A DNA stretch of 64,000 nucleotides, from NCBI GenBank assembly GCA_964570765.1, contig CAZMZF010000005.1:57888-121887 (forward strand), written 5' to 3'. A program made the position numbers and the translations under genes. Below, piece after piece: positions 7,990-16,427 of this stretch (its first letter is position 1; the number at the start of each line of letters is the position of its first letter). The DNA is from CAZMZF01 sp964570765. Its GTDB lineage: Bacteria; Zixibacteria; MSB-5A5; RBG-16-43-9. The notes under the pieces are model-generated. The model did not search any database, was not told where the DNA came from, and saw nothing but the letters and a program-made list of their open reading frames with translations.

Positions 7990-8892
7990 ATGGAAAAAGC
8001 GTTATTAAAGACAGAAATTAAAGAATTCCCTCTTTATGCTCAAGGGAAGGTCAGGGATGTGTATGACCTAAAGGATAAACTTTTAATCATAGCAACTGAC
8101 CGTTTATCTGCCTTTGATGTGGTACTTCCTAATGGGATTCCGGGAAAGGGAAAGGTGTTGACCAGGATGTCCTTATTCTGGTTTGAGCTGGTTAAAGATT
8201 TAATCGATAATCATCTCTTGAGTTTTAAAGTGAGTGATTATCCAGCAGAGTTACATAAATACAGGGAGAGCTTAGAGGATCGGTCAATGCTGGTTAAGAA
8301 AGCTAAAAGGATTGATGTGGAATGCGTGGTCAGAGGTTATATCTCTGGTTCTTTGTGGAAGGAATACCAGGAGAAAACAGATTTATTCAAGAGTGGAAGA
8401 ATAGAGATACTGGGCCACCAGTTTCCAGATGACCTTAAGGAGTCGGAAAAACTTTCTTTTCCGATTTTTACTCCAGCTACCAAAGCGGAGAGTGGACATG
8501 ATAAGAATATCAGCTTCGAGGAGATGAAGAAAAAAATCGGGGCAAGTTTATCCGAATACCTCAAAGAGAAGAGTATGGCTATCTATCAGAAGTGTTCAGA
8601 TTGTGCTGAGAGGAAAGGGATGATCATCGCAGATACTAAGTTCGAATTTGGCTTTTCAGGAGAAAAAGTCATCCTGATTGACGAGATCTTATCTCCGGAT
8701 TCTTCCCGTTTCTGGTCCAAACAAACTTATTCGCCGGGCAAGTCCCAGGAAAGTTTTGATAAACAATTCGTGCGGGATTATCTGGAAAAAATAAACTGGA
8801 ACAAGAAACCACCTGCACCAGAGCTTCCTGAAGATGTAATCCAGAAAACCAAAGAAAAATATGAAGAAGCTTTGAAAAGGTTAATTAACTAA
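7990..8892 (+). CDS. purC: SAICAR synthetase
   Basis: Phosphoribosylaminoimidazole-succinocarboxamide synthase joins aspartate to CAIR using ATP. The 300-residue form, with the long C-terminal extension, is of the yeast-like/Bacteroidetes-like type rather than the 240-residue E. coli type. Motifs: G-K-V-R-D-V-Y near residue 16, A-T-D-R-L-S-A-F-D near 35, V-E-C-V-V-R-G-Y-I-S-G-S near 105 and L-I-D-E-I-L-S-P-D-S-S-R near 230. It lies 47 bases after purN and 24 before purH, consistent with cotranscription. Confidence 0.95.
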   Translation: MEKALLKTEIKEFPLYAQGKVRDVYDLKDKLLIIATDRLSAFDVVLPNGIPGKGKVLTRMSLFWFELVKDLIDNHLLSFKVSDYPAELHKYRESLEDRSMLVKKAKRIDVECVVRGYISGSLWKEYQEKTDLFKSGRIEILGHQFPDDLKESEKLSFPIFTPATKAESGHDKNISFEEMKKKIGASLSEYLKEKSMAIYQKCSDCAERKGMIIADTKFEFGFSGEKVILIDEILSPDSSRFWSKQTYSPGKSQESFDKQFVRDYLEKINWNKKPPAPELPEDVIQKTKEKYEEALKRLIN

Positions 8893-8916
8893 TAACTTTA
8901 GGGAAAGAGGTCAAAA

Positions 8917-10542
8917 ATGATTGTCGATCAAGAATTTACGACGGCTACGCCGGGCTCTGCCCCCCGTAGGGAAGAAAAAGGATTAATTAAGATTAAAAGA
9001 GCTTTGATTAGCGTATCTGACAAGAAAGGCTTGGTTGAATTCGCTCGTCAGCTACAAAGCTTAAGAGTTGAGATTATCTCCACTGGTGGGACTTTAAATG
9101 AACTCAAGAAGAACGGGATTAAGGCAGTCTCTATCTCCTCTTTTACTGAATTTCCTGAGATCTTAGGAGGCCGGGTTAAGACTTTACATCCTAAGGTATT
9201 TGGCGGAATCTTAGCCTTAAGAGAAGATAAGGAGCATAAAAAAGAGGTAAGGGAACAAAAATTAAAACTCATAGACCTGGTGGTGGTAAATCTTTATCCT
9301 TTTGAAAAGACCATCTCAAAACCAGAAGTCACAGATACAGAAGCTATAGAGAATATAGATATCGGAGGAGTGAGTCTGATTAGAGCGGCCGCAAAAAATT
9401 TCAATTATGTCGCTATAATTACCAGCCTTGAAAGTTATGATAGAATAATTCAGGAGCTCAAAGAGAGGAAAGGTAGCCTGAGCCTTTCCACCAGATTTAA
9501 TTTAGCTGTAGAAGCTTTCAAACACACTGCACATTATGATGGGGCAATTGTTAATTACTTTGAAAAGAAGATGGTAAAAGAGGACAAGTTCCCTTTGTAT
9601 TTGAATCCTTTTTATGAGAAAGTTCGGGATTTAAGATATGGAGAAAATCCACATCAAAAGGCAGCGCTTTATAAAGCTCCAGGTTTTGCAGAGGCATGTA
9701 TACCTGCCTCAAAAATTTTATCTGGTAAGGAGCTTTCCTTTAATAATATTGTGGATTTAGATGCGGCTTTAAGTATGATCGAAGATTTTAAAAGACCTTT
9801 TGTCTGTATACTCAAGCATACCAATCCCTGCGGGTCAGCTTGTGCAGATACTTTAGCTCAAGCCTATGAAGATGCCTTAGCTTCTGATCCGGTTTCAGCT
9901 TTTGGCTCTATCATTGGATTAAACCGGATTGTGGATCTGGAAACTGCCAAAAAGATAGATGAAACCTTTTTTGTGGAATGTGTGCTCGCTCCAGGGTATG
10001 AAGATAAAGCCTTAGAACTTCTAATTAAAAAGAAAAATCGAAGGTTCTTAGCCTGTCCGGAAATTTTAAAAGGGAAAGTTAAATGGCAAAAATCTTATAA
10101 GATGATAAAGGGTGGAGCTCTTCTTCAGGATGCAGATGAATACGAAATTAAAGAGAGCGATTTAAAAGTTCTGACCCAGGTGCAACCAACTCCAGAACAG
10201 ATCAAATCTTTGCTTTTTGCCTGGAAAGTAGTCAAGCATGTAAAATCGAATGCCATCGTCTTAGTGCAAGGTGAGAAAACCGTTGGAGTTGGTGCAGGAC
10301 AGATGAGCCGGGTAGATTCAGTCATAATCTCAGCTATGAAAGCGGGTGAAAGAGCTAAAGGTTCGGTCTTAGCATCAGATGCTTTTTTCCCGATGAGGGA
10401 TGGGTTGGATGAGGCAGCTAAAGCTGGAGTAAAGGCGATTATCCAGCCAGGTGGTTCAAAAGGAGACCCGGAGGTTATTAAAGCGGCCAATGAACACCAG
10501 ATAGCTATGGTTTTCACCGGAATAAGACATTTCAGGCATTAA
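8917..10542 (+). CDS. purH: Bifunctional AICAR transformylase/IMP cyclohydrolase
   Basis: PurH performs the last two steps of IMP synthesis. The IMP cyclohydrolase domain starts at about residue 27 (R-A-L-I-S-V-S-D-K-K-G) and the AICAR transformylase domain follows from about residue 215, with L-R-Y-G-E-N-P-H-Q, C-I-L-K-H-T-N-P-C-G and the C-terminal I-I-Q-P-G-G-S. The total of 541 residues is slightly long because the first 26 residues are unusual. Part of them (T-A-T-P-G-S-A-P-R-R) is encoded by an imperfect palindrome at 8945-8969, so a repeat seems to have been absorbed into the 5' coding end. The ATG at 8917 is preceded by AAAGAGG. Confidence 0.94.
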   Translation: MIVDQEFTTATPGSAPRREEKGLIKIKRALISVSDKKGLVEFARQLQSLRVEIISTGGTLNELKKNGIKAVSISSFTEFPEILGGRVKTLHPKVFGGILALREDKEHKKEVREQKLKLIDLVVVNLYPFEKTISKPEVTDTEAIENIDIGGVSLIRAAAKNFNYVAIITSLESYDRIIQELKERKGSLSLSTRFNLAVEAFKHTAHYDGAIVNYFEKKMVKEDKFPLYLNPFYEKVRDLRYGENPHQKAALYKAPGFAEACIPASKILSGKELSFNNIVDLDAALSMIEDFKRPFVCILKHTNPCGSACADTLAQAYEDALASDPVSAFGSIIGLNRIVDLETAKKIDETFFVECVLAPGYEDKALELLIKKKNRRFLACPEILKGKVKWQKSYKMIKGGALLQDADEYEIKESDLKVLTQVQPTPEQIKSLLFAWKVVKHVKSNAIVLVQGEKTVGVGAGQMSRVDSVIISAMKAGERAKGSVLASDAFFPMRDGLDEAAKAGVKAIIQPGGSKGDPEVIKAANEHQIAMVFTGIRHFRH

Positions 10543-10788
10543 TTATTTTTCGTCAGGTCAAAAGCTGGGGCAGGACATTTGCCCTACCCCAGCGAAAGAG
10601 GATGTCTGGCAAGCCAAAAGCAGGGTAGGTCCACCTTTGGCGGATGCCTACGATTATTATCTTGTTGATCTTTCGTCCTAGAAACGGATCCGTAGGATAG
10701 GGCGGGCACCTTGCCCGCCAAAACTCTTTTAATAAATACTTGATTTTAGTTTTCGATTGTGATAAATTGTTTTTGAGGTAAAATTTTT
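10543..10788 (+). repeat. Spacer with stacked palindromes, including a GGATCC-centred element
   Basis: The spacer contains a CTGGGGCAGG...CCTACCCCAG-type hairpin (10563-10592), a GGCGGATGCC-type remnant, the GGATCC-centred element (10676-10697, core GAAACGGATCCGTAGG) and a GGGCGGGCA...TTGCCCGCC hairpin (10698-10721). No gene is seen. Confidence 0.75.
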
Positions 10789-11250
10789 GTGGAAGATATA
10801 GAAAACAAAGTTATAGACATAATCATCTATTTGGCTCAATATGCCAAGAGTAATCAGGGTAAGGTAGGAAATCTGGTAAAAGTGTTTAAGAATTTAATAG
10901 AATTGGGATTTTCTGAAGAGGAGATTAAAAAGGCTTACCTCTGGTTTTTGAACAAACCAGAAAAATTCTCTAAACTGGAGAACGAAAAAAGTAATCTCTG
11001 TGGCTGGTTAAAAGGTTTTAAAGAAGAATATTTTACTTCAGAGAGTTATGGCTTTTTATATCAGATAGAGGAATTAGGTCTTTTAGATAGAAAAGAGATC
11101 GAGATTTTAATCAGTAAATCAATGGCTTTGGGAAAGGAAAAGGTAGATTTAGAGACAATTAAAAATTTAGCCAATCTTTTATTTTTCTCGGATAATAGTC
11201 TAAGAAAAGGCACTACCGGTTTTTTCTGGCTGGAGCAGGAAGGTATATAA
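10789..11250 (+). CDS. Smg/DUF494-like protein
   Basis: A 153-residue cytoplasmic protein resembling the Smg (DUF494) family of unknown function. The match is best in the second half: G-F-L-Y-Q-I-E-E-L-G-L-L-D followed by a helix with A-L-G...V-D-L-E-T-I-K. The N-terminal half reads I-I-I-Y-L-A-Q-Y, then G-F-S-E-E-E-I-K-K-A, as in Smg. The GTG at 10789 follows GAGGT. In many bacteria smg sits beside dprA or topA, but here it precedes coaBC. Confidence 0.75.
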   Translation: MEDIENKVIDIIIYLAQYAKSNQGKVGNLVKVFKNLIELGFSEEEIKKAYLWFLNKPEKFSKLENEKSNLCGWLKGFKEEYFTSESYGFLYQIEELGLLDRKEIEILISKSMALGKEKVDLETIKNLANLLFFSDNSLRKGTTGFFWLEQEGI

Positions 11251-11327
11251 TAAAAAAGGTTCAAGGGTTTAATCCCGCCTTTGGCGGACAAAAGTTCAAG
11301 GGGAAAAACAAGAAGAAGGGTCTAAAA

Positions 11328-12524
11328 GTGTTAAAGGGGAAGAAAATAATTTTAGGGATATCAGGGGGGATTTCGGCTTATAAAGCGGCTGAGGTTTGCA
11401 GACGCTTGAAAAAATTAGGGGCAGAAGTTCAGGTGGTTATGACCCAGGTAGGTGCGAAATTCATCACTCCTTTGACGATGGAGACTTTATCTGAAAATGA
11501 AGTGGTTACGGAGATGTTTCCTCAACACCGGATGGTTGGAACCAGGCACATAAATTTAGCCCAATGGGCGGATCTGGTTTTGGTCGCTCCCGCTACCTAT
11601 AATCTGATTGGGAAAATCTCTTCCGGGATGGCAGATGACATCCTTACCACAGTTATAAGCTCCACTAAGGCACCGGTTTTTTTAGCTCCGGCGATGAATG
11701 TGAATATGTATGAGAATCCTATCTGTCAGCAAAATATCGAGAAGCTTAAAAAATTAGGATACAGATTCATTGAGCCTGGAGTTGGCGATTTAGCCTGTGG
11801 AACAGTGGGCAGAGGGAGAATGGCTGAACCAGAGGAAATTCAAAATGAAGTCATAAAAATATTAGTTGGAAAAAAAGACCTACTGGTGAAATCGATTTTG
11901 GTTACGGCTTCCAGAACTGAGGAACCTATTGATGCAGTCAGGTTTTTGTCCAATCGCTCTTCTGGAAAGATGGGTTATGCCATAGCGGAGGAGGCTTTTA
12001 GAAGAGGGGCGAAGGTGACTTTGATCAGCGGTCCATCTAATCTAATTCCATCTTCTGGAATTAATCTGGTCAAGGTCAGAACTGCTCAGGAGATGAATAA
12101 AGCAGTTCAGAAAAGCTTCGGGAAATCTGATGCCCTGATTATGGCATCCGCAGTTTCCGATTTTACACCTCAGAAGATTTCATCTGGAAAGATAAAAAAG
12201 GAAGATGTGGAGTTGGATTTAAAACTCAAACCCACTCCAGATATCCTCAAGGAAATGGGAAGAAAAAAAGGAAAGAAGGTTTTAGTAGGCTTCGCCCTGG
12301 AAACTGAGGATGAGATCAAAAATGCTAAATTAAAATTAAAAGAGAAAAATCTGGACCTGATCGTGGTAAATAATCCTAATCTCCAAGGGGCTGGATTTGA
12401 AGTTGATACTAATATAGCAACTATAATAGACAAAAAAGGAAAGATAGAGAAATTACCCTTGATGTCTAAAAAAGAGCTAGCAGAGAAGATAATTGATCGG
12501 GTGGTTAGACTTTTGAAAAGGTAA
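11328..12524 (+). CDS. coaBC: Bifunctional PPC decarboxylase/phosphopantothenate-cysteine ligase
   Basis: CoaBC makes 4'-phosphopantetheine for coenzyme A. The N-terminal FMN decarboxylase domain shows G-I-S-G-G-I-S-A-Y-K-A near residue 9, the catalytic histidine in R-H-I-N-L-A-Q-W-A-D, the P-A-M-N-V-N-M-Y motif near 123 and the substrate-lid cysteine in L-A-C-G-T-V-G-R-G-R-M near 155. The ligase domain starts near 187 (T-A-S-R-T-E-E-P-I-D-A-V-R) with S-N-R-S-S-G-K-M-G. It has 398 residues, the usual length. The start is GTG at 11328. A hairpin of TAGGT words follows the stop. Confidence 0.95.
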   Translation: MLKGKKIILGISGGISAYKAAEVCRRLKKLGAEVQVVMTQVGAKFITPLTMETLSENEVVTEMFPQHRMVGTRHINLAQWADLVLVAPATYNLIGKISSGMADDILTTVISSTKAPVFLAPAMNVNMYENPICQQNIEKLKKLGYRFIEPGVGDLACGTVGRGRMAEPEEIQNEVIKILVGKKDLLVKSILVTASRTEEPIDAVRFLSNRSSGKMGYAIAEEAFRRGAKVTLISGPSNLIPSSGINLVKVRTAQEMNKAVQKSFGKSDALIMASAVSDFTPQKISSGKIKKEDVELDLKLKPTPDILKEMGRKKGKKVLVGFALETEDEIKNAKLKLKEKNLDLIVVNNPNLQGAGFEVDTNIATIIDKKGKIEKLPLMSKKELAEKIIDRVVRLLKR

Positions 12525-12592
12525 TAGGTGGTAGGTCGTAGGTAATAGGGAAAACACATACAACCTATGACCTATAACCTAACACCTATTTT
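12525..12592 (+). repeat. Inverted repeat of TAGGT words between coaBC and the UDG gene
   Basis: Arms built of repeated AGGT/TAGG words (12525-12551) pair with ACCT/CCTA words (12560-12592), forming a long imperfect hairpin only 9 bases ahead of the next start codon. A close relative lies at 15533-15597 before mlaF. Confidence 0.75.
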
Positions 12593-12600
12593 GTAGAAAA

Positions 12601-13311
12601 ATGGAAGATAAATACCTGCAGATGTTAGAGGCTTTTGCCTTAGCTAAAAAATATTTAAAACAGCAGATGGAGTTAGGAGTAGATGAACTTCAACTTCCTT
12701 CGGACCTGAAATTCGAATGCCGGAAAAAGTCAAATAAAAAAAACTTGCTTGAAGAATTTCATCAAAAGATAAAGGATTGTCAGAAATGCCAGCTTTATAG
12801 AAGCAGAACCAATTTCGTTTTTGGCGTTGGAAGTAGTAAGGCTGAAATTATGTTCATCGGAGAAGCTCCAGGCAGAGATGAAGACCTGCAGGGAGAGCCA
12901 TTTGTGGGTAGAGCCGGTCAGCTTTTGAACAAAATTCTGGCGGCGATAAATTTCAAAAGGGAAGAGGTTTATATTGCCAATATTTTAAAATGTCGCCCTC
13001 CGGAAAATAGAGACCCGTTGCCGGATGAGATCGAAAAATGTGAGCCTTATCTAATAGAACAGATAAAACTAATCCAGCCAAAACTTATCTGTGCTTTAGG
13101 AAGGATTTCAGCCCAGGCTCTTTTGAAAACCAATACTCCTTTGAATCGTCTGAGAGGGGAATTCCATGATTATCAGGGAATAAAATTTCTGGTAACCTAC
13201 CATCCTGCGGCTCTTTTAAGATACCCACAATTCAAAAAGGATACCTGGGAGGATGTGCAGTTTTTGAGAAGTGAATATGATAAGATGAAAAAAGTAGACA
13301 GTAAACAGTAG
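12601..13311 (+). CDS. Family 4 uracil-DNA glycosylase (Fe-S)
   Basis: This enzyme removes uracil from DNA in base-excision repair. After a roughly 55-residue N-terminal extension, the core carries the Fe-S cysteines C-Q-K-C near residue 60 and a second pair in K-C-R-P-P-E-N-R...K-C-E-P-Y near 128-146. The active-site motif is G-E-A-P-G-R-D-E-D with the F-V-G-R-A-G-Q-L-L segment, and the second catalytic motif is H-P-A-A-L-L-R near 200. Length and motif order fit the SPO1-pol-related family 4 enzymes. dnaB starts 13 bases downstream, so cotranscription is likely. Confidence 0.92.
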   Translation: MEDKYLQMLEAFALAKKYLKQQMELGVDELQLPSDLKFECRKKSNKKNLLEEFHQKIKDCQKCQLYRSRTNFVFGVGSSKAEIMFIGEAPGRDEDLQGEPFVGRAGQLLNKILAAINFKREEVYIANILKCRPPENRDPLPDEIEKCEPYLIEQIKLIQPKLICALGRISAQALLKTNTPLNRLRGEFHDYQGIKFLVTYHPAALLRYPQFKKDTWEDVQFLRSEYDKMKKVDSKQ

Positions 13312-13324
13312 ACAGGATATAGGG

Positions 13325-14698
13325 ATGAATGAGAAGATGATTGGAACAGAGAAGGTGCCACCGCAGGCTTTAGAGGTGGAACAGTCGGTTTTGGGGGCGA
13401 TGCTTTTAGACCGGGAGGCTATAGGTTTGGCTGTGGAGAATATTGACGAGAATTGTTTTTATAAGCCGGCTTATGCCAAAATTTACTCGGCTATGGTCTC
13501 TTTATATGATAGAAATGAGCCGGTTGACCTGATCACTTTAGCAGAGGAACTCTCTAAAAGAGGTGAGTTAGAAGAGATAGGTGGCAGAGATGTTCTCTTA
13601 GATTTAGCTGGCAATGTAGTTTCCTCAGCCAATATCGAATATCACTCCAAAATAGTTTTAGAAAAAGCGACTTTAAGGAAACTGATTCAGGCGACTACCG
13701 AGATAATCACCAGATGCTATGATTTAACTGAAGAGGTGGATGATCTTTTAGATTCGGCTGAACAGAAAGTATTCGATATCTCAGAGAAAAGGGTTAAACA
13801 GGGTTTTGTGCATTTAGGAGAGATATTACCTCATACTTTTGAATCGATAGATAAGATCAGGGAAGGACAGATTACCGGGCTTCCCACTGGATTTAAAGAT
13901 TTAGATAGTTTAACTGCTGGACTACAGCCCTCAGATTTAGTGGTGGTAGCTGGCAGACCTTCAATGGGCAAGACCTCAGTAAGTTTATCCATAGCGGAGT
14001 ATGTAGCGATTGAAGCAAAAACACCTGTGGCTATTTTCAGTTTGGAGATGGCAAAAAATCAGTTAGCCAATCGGATGTTGTGCAGCCGAGCACGCATTTC
14101 TGCTCACCGGATGAGAACTGGAAGGCTATCTGATCATGAGTGGGCTAACCTTTCGATTGCAGCTGGTCCTCTATCTGAGGCTAAGATCTTTTTAGATGAT
14201 ACTCCCAGCATCGGGATCTTAGAGATGAGGGCAAAAGCTCGAAGATTGAAAGCCAGAGAGGACGTCGGGCTTATAATTATAGATTATCTTCAATTGATGC
14301 AGGGTCCAAAGGGTGCGGAAAATCGTCAACAGGAAATCTCTTTGATCTCCAGAGCTTTGAAGGGGCTGGCTAAGGATTTGAATGTGCCGGTTTTAGCTAT
14401 TTCCCAGCTTTCCAGAGAGGTAGAGAAAAGAGGTGGAGAGAAAAGACCACTTTTAGCAGATTTAAGAGAATCCGGGGCTATAGAACAGGATGCGGACCTG
14501 GTGATGTTTGTCTGGCGTCCGGAGATGTATGGAATAAATACCATAGATATTTATGGGAAGAAAGAAAATAGTGAAGGTATAGCCGAGATCCTGGTAAGCA
14601 AACACCGGAATGGACCTACGGGAAGCGTTTTTTTAAGTTTCATAAAAGATTATGCCCGATTTGAGAACTTAGAAATTCATCGCGAAACACCTTTTTAA
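13325..14698 (+). CDS. dnaB: Replicative DNA helicase
   Basis: The hexameric replicative helicase, 457 residues. The N-terminal domain opens with P-P-Q-A-L-E-V-E-Q-S-V-L-G. The RecA-like domain has a linker signature G-L-P-T-G-F-K-D-L-D, Walker A G-R-P-S-M-G-K-T-S near residue 213, Walker B I-I-I-D-Y-L-Q-L-M near 318 and the D-L-R-E-S-G-A-I-E-Q-D-A-D arginine-finger region near 380. No intein is present. The ATG at 13325 overlaps the end of an AGGATATAGGG stretch. Confidence 0.96.
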   Translation: MNEKMIGTEKVPPQALEVEQSVLGAMLLDREAIGLAVENIDENCFYKPAYAKIYSAMVSLYDRNEPVDLITLAEELSKRGELEEIGGRDVLLDLAGNVVSSANIEYHSKIVLEKATLRKLIQATTEIITRCYDLTEEVDDLLDSAEQKVFDISEKRVKQGFVHLGEILPHTFESIDKIREGQITGLPTGFKDLDSLTAGLQPSDLVVVAGRPSMGKTSVSLSIAEYVAIEAKTPVAIFSLEMAKNQLANRMLCSRARISAHRMRTGRLSDHEWANLSIAAGPLSEAKIFLDDTPSIGILEMRAKARRLKAREDVGLIIIDYLQLMQGPKGAENRQQEISLISRALKGLAKDLNVPVLAISQLSREVEKRGGEKRPLLADLRESGAIEQDADLVMFVWRPEMYGINTIDIYGKKENSEGIAEILVSKHRNGPTGSVFLSFIKDYARFENLEIHRETPF

Positions 14699-14739
14699 AA
14701 ATAGTTCTATCAAATATGTTTCCATAGGAGTTGGTATAG

Positions 14740-15525
14740 TTGTTTAAAATGAAAAACCCTTTCAGGGTGGTTGGGAGAAAGACCACCCTGTTTTTTGAAG
14801 ATGTGGGCGGGATCTCTATTTTAATCAAGAATATCATTTTAGGTTTGCCAGGCAGTTTTAAAAGATTTCATCTTATTGTAGAGCAGATGCTTTATATGGG
14901 GGTTAATTCTTTACCTTTGATCCTGGTTACCTCGATCTTCACCGGTGGAGTGGCAAGCGTTCAGGCGGCTTATATGTTCTCTGATTATGTGCCTATGAGA
15001 TATTTAGGCACAGCGGTGGGTAAATCAGTAATAATGGAGTTGGGGCCGGTTTTAACTGCTTTAGTTGTAGCAGGAAGGGTAGGTGCTTCTATAGCGGCTG
15101 AACTTGGTACGATGAAGGTTACAGAGCAGATCGATGCTTTAGAAACTCTGGCTTTAGACCCGGTTAAATATTTAGTTACTCCCAGATTTATATCTGGCAT
15201 AATAATGCTTCCAGTCTTAACCATCTTTTCAGATTTCATTGCTATATTGGGTGGTCTTCTGGTCTCGGTTGTTTTTTTGAATGTTTCCAGTTATACTTTT
15301 TTAAATGGTCTGAAGCTTTTCTTCCATATGCGGGATTTATGGGCAGGGCTTTTAAAAGCTTTAGTCTTTGGCGGGATAATCTCTCTGGTCGGCTGTTATC
15401 AGGGGTTTAAGACCGAGGGTGGGGCTGAAGGGGTGGGAAGATCAACTACCCGGGCAGTGGTGTTAGCAAGCGTGATGATTTTAATCACGGATTATATACT
15501 GGCATCGTTTTTGTTTGGAACTTGA
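14740..15525 (+). CDS. mlaE: MlaE-type ABC transporter permease
   Basis: Inner-membrane permease of a retrograde phospholipid/Mce-type transporter, 261 residues with five or six hydrophobic helices. Family motifs: T-S-I-F-T-G-G-V-A-S-V-Q, then E-L-G-P-V-L-T-A-L-V-V-A-G-R-V-G-A-S-I-A-A-E-L-G-T-M and T-E-Q-I-D-A-L. TTG at 14740 sits nine bases from GGAG; an ATG at 14749 is the alternative. The ATPase follows after a hairpin, but no MlaD/Mce gene is found next to it. Confidence 0.92.
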   Translation: MFKMKNPFRVVGRKTTLFFEDVGGISILIKNIILGLPGSFKRFHLIVEQMLYMGVNSLPLILVTSIFTGGVASVQAAYMFSDYVPMRYLGTAVGKSVIMELGPVLTALVVAGRVGASIAAELGTMKVTEQIDALETLALDPVKYLVTPRFISGIIMLPVLTIFSDFIAILGGLLVSVVFLNVSSYTFLNGLKLFFHMRDLWAGLLKALVFGGIISLVGCYQGFKTEGGAEGVGRSTTRAVVLASVMILITDYILASFLFGT

Positions 15526-15532
15526 AAAAAAG

Positions 15533-15597
15533 GTTATAGGTGTTAGGTGGTGGGTTTTAGGTTCCCTACCACCTATAACCTACAACCTAAAACCTAA
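15533..15597 (+). repeat. Inverted repeat immediately before the mlaF start codon
   Basis: AGGTTATAGGTGTTAGG-type arm (15533-15556) faces a CCTACCACCTATAACC-type arm (15566-15597). The mlaF ATG follows directly with no other room for a ribosome site, so the hairpin must influence translation or mlaF depends on coupling to mlaE. Confidence 0.75.
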
Positions 15598-15598
15598 A

Positions 15599-16348
15599 AT
15601 GATTGAGATAAAAGAGTTATATAAAAGTTTTGGCAATAATCAGGTCTTGAATGGGGTTGACCTGAATATAAATAAAGGGGAAACTATCGTCATTCTTGGC
15701 AGGAGCGGGTGCGGCAAAAGTGTTCTTTTGAAACATATCATCGGATTGATGAGGCCGGATAAAGGTAAGATTTTCATAGATGGTGAAGAGATAACTGCAT
15801 ATAATGATGAAAAGCTGTATAATCTGCGTAAAAGGTTCGGAATGCTCTTTCAGGGCTCAGCCCTTTTTGATTCGATGACGGTGAAGGAAAACGTAGGATT
15901 GGGGTTGACTGAACATACCCGTCTGGGAAAAGAGAAGATAGGAGAAGTTGTCAAAGAGAAATTAAGATTGGTGGGTATGGCTGGAGTAGAAGATTTAAAA
16001 CCGGCTGAGCTTTCCGGCGGGATGAAAAAAAGAGTGGGGCTGGCACGGGCAATTGCTATGGAGCCGGAGTTTGTCCTGTATGATGAGCCTACCACGGGTC
16101 TGGATCCGATTATGGCGGATGTGATAAATGAACTCATAATCAGTTTGAGGAATACTCTGGCTATTACTTCCATAGCGGTTACGCACGATATAGTTTCCGC
16201 CTATAAGATAGCTGACCGGGTTGCTATGCTGTATGAGGGTAAGATCGTATTTACAGGGACGCCCGAGGAGACGAAAAATACAACTGACCCGGTGGTTAAA
16301 CAGTTTATCGAAGGATCATCTGAAGGACCGATACCGACGCTGACGTAA
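15599..16348 (+). CDS. mlaF: MlaF-type ABC transporter ATP-binding protein
   Basis: ATPase partner of MlaE, 249 residues. Walker A G-R-S-G-C-G-K-S near residue 36, Q-loop F-Q-G-S-A-L-F-D-S-M, signature L-S-G-G-M-K-K-R-V-G near 140, Walker B F-V-L-Y-D-E-P-T-T-G-L-D-P and an H-loop in A-V-T-H-D. The ATG at 15599 begins the conserved domain (M-I-E-I-K-E-L-Y-K-S-F); the in-frame ATG at 15515 would add residues encoded by a hairpin. mlaD would be expected next, but a minus-strand cassette lies there. Confidence 0.93.
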   Translation: MIEIKELYKSFGNNQVLNGVDLNINKGETIVILGRSGCGKSVLLKHIIGLMRPDKGKIFIDGEEITAYNDEKLYNLRKRFGMLFQGSALFDSMTVKENVGLGLTEHTRLGKEKIGEVVKEKLRLVGMAGVEDLKPAELSGGMKKRVGLARAIAMEPEFVLYDEPTTGLDPIMADVINELIISLRNTLAITSIAVTHDIVSAYKIADRVAMLYEGKIVFTGTPEETKNTTDPVVKQFIEGSSEGPIPTLT

Positions 16349-16398
16349 GAAAAGGAAGATGGAAGAAGTAAGACGTAAGATGAAAAATAATCCTGTAG

Positions 16399-16420
16399 CG
16401 TCGGGTCCCCTGACCCGACG
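16399..16420 (+). repeat. REP-like palindrome beside the minus-strand cassette
   Basis: CGTCGGGTC-CCCT-GACCCGACG, the same core as the copies around the RAYT gene, lies just outside the 3' end of the minus-strand unknown gene and may serve as its terminator hairpin. Confidence 0.8.
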
Positions 16421-16427
16421 GGATGGA

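Noticed and set aside
10125..10517. 130-codon minus-strand frame inside purH
   Set aside because: Shadow of a highly conserved plus-strand gene; no independent start signal.
12170..12559. 129-codon minus-strand frame over the coaBC end
   Set aside because: Antisense to the conserved CoaB domain and reads into a hairpin repeat.
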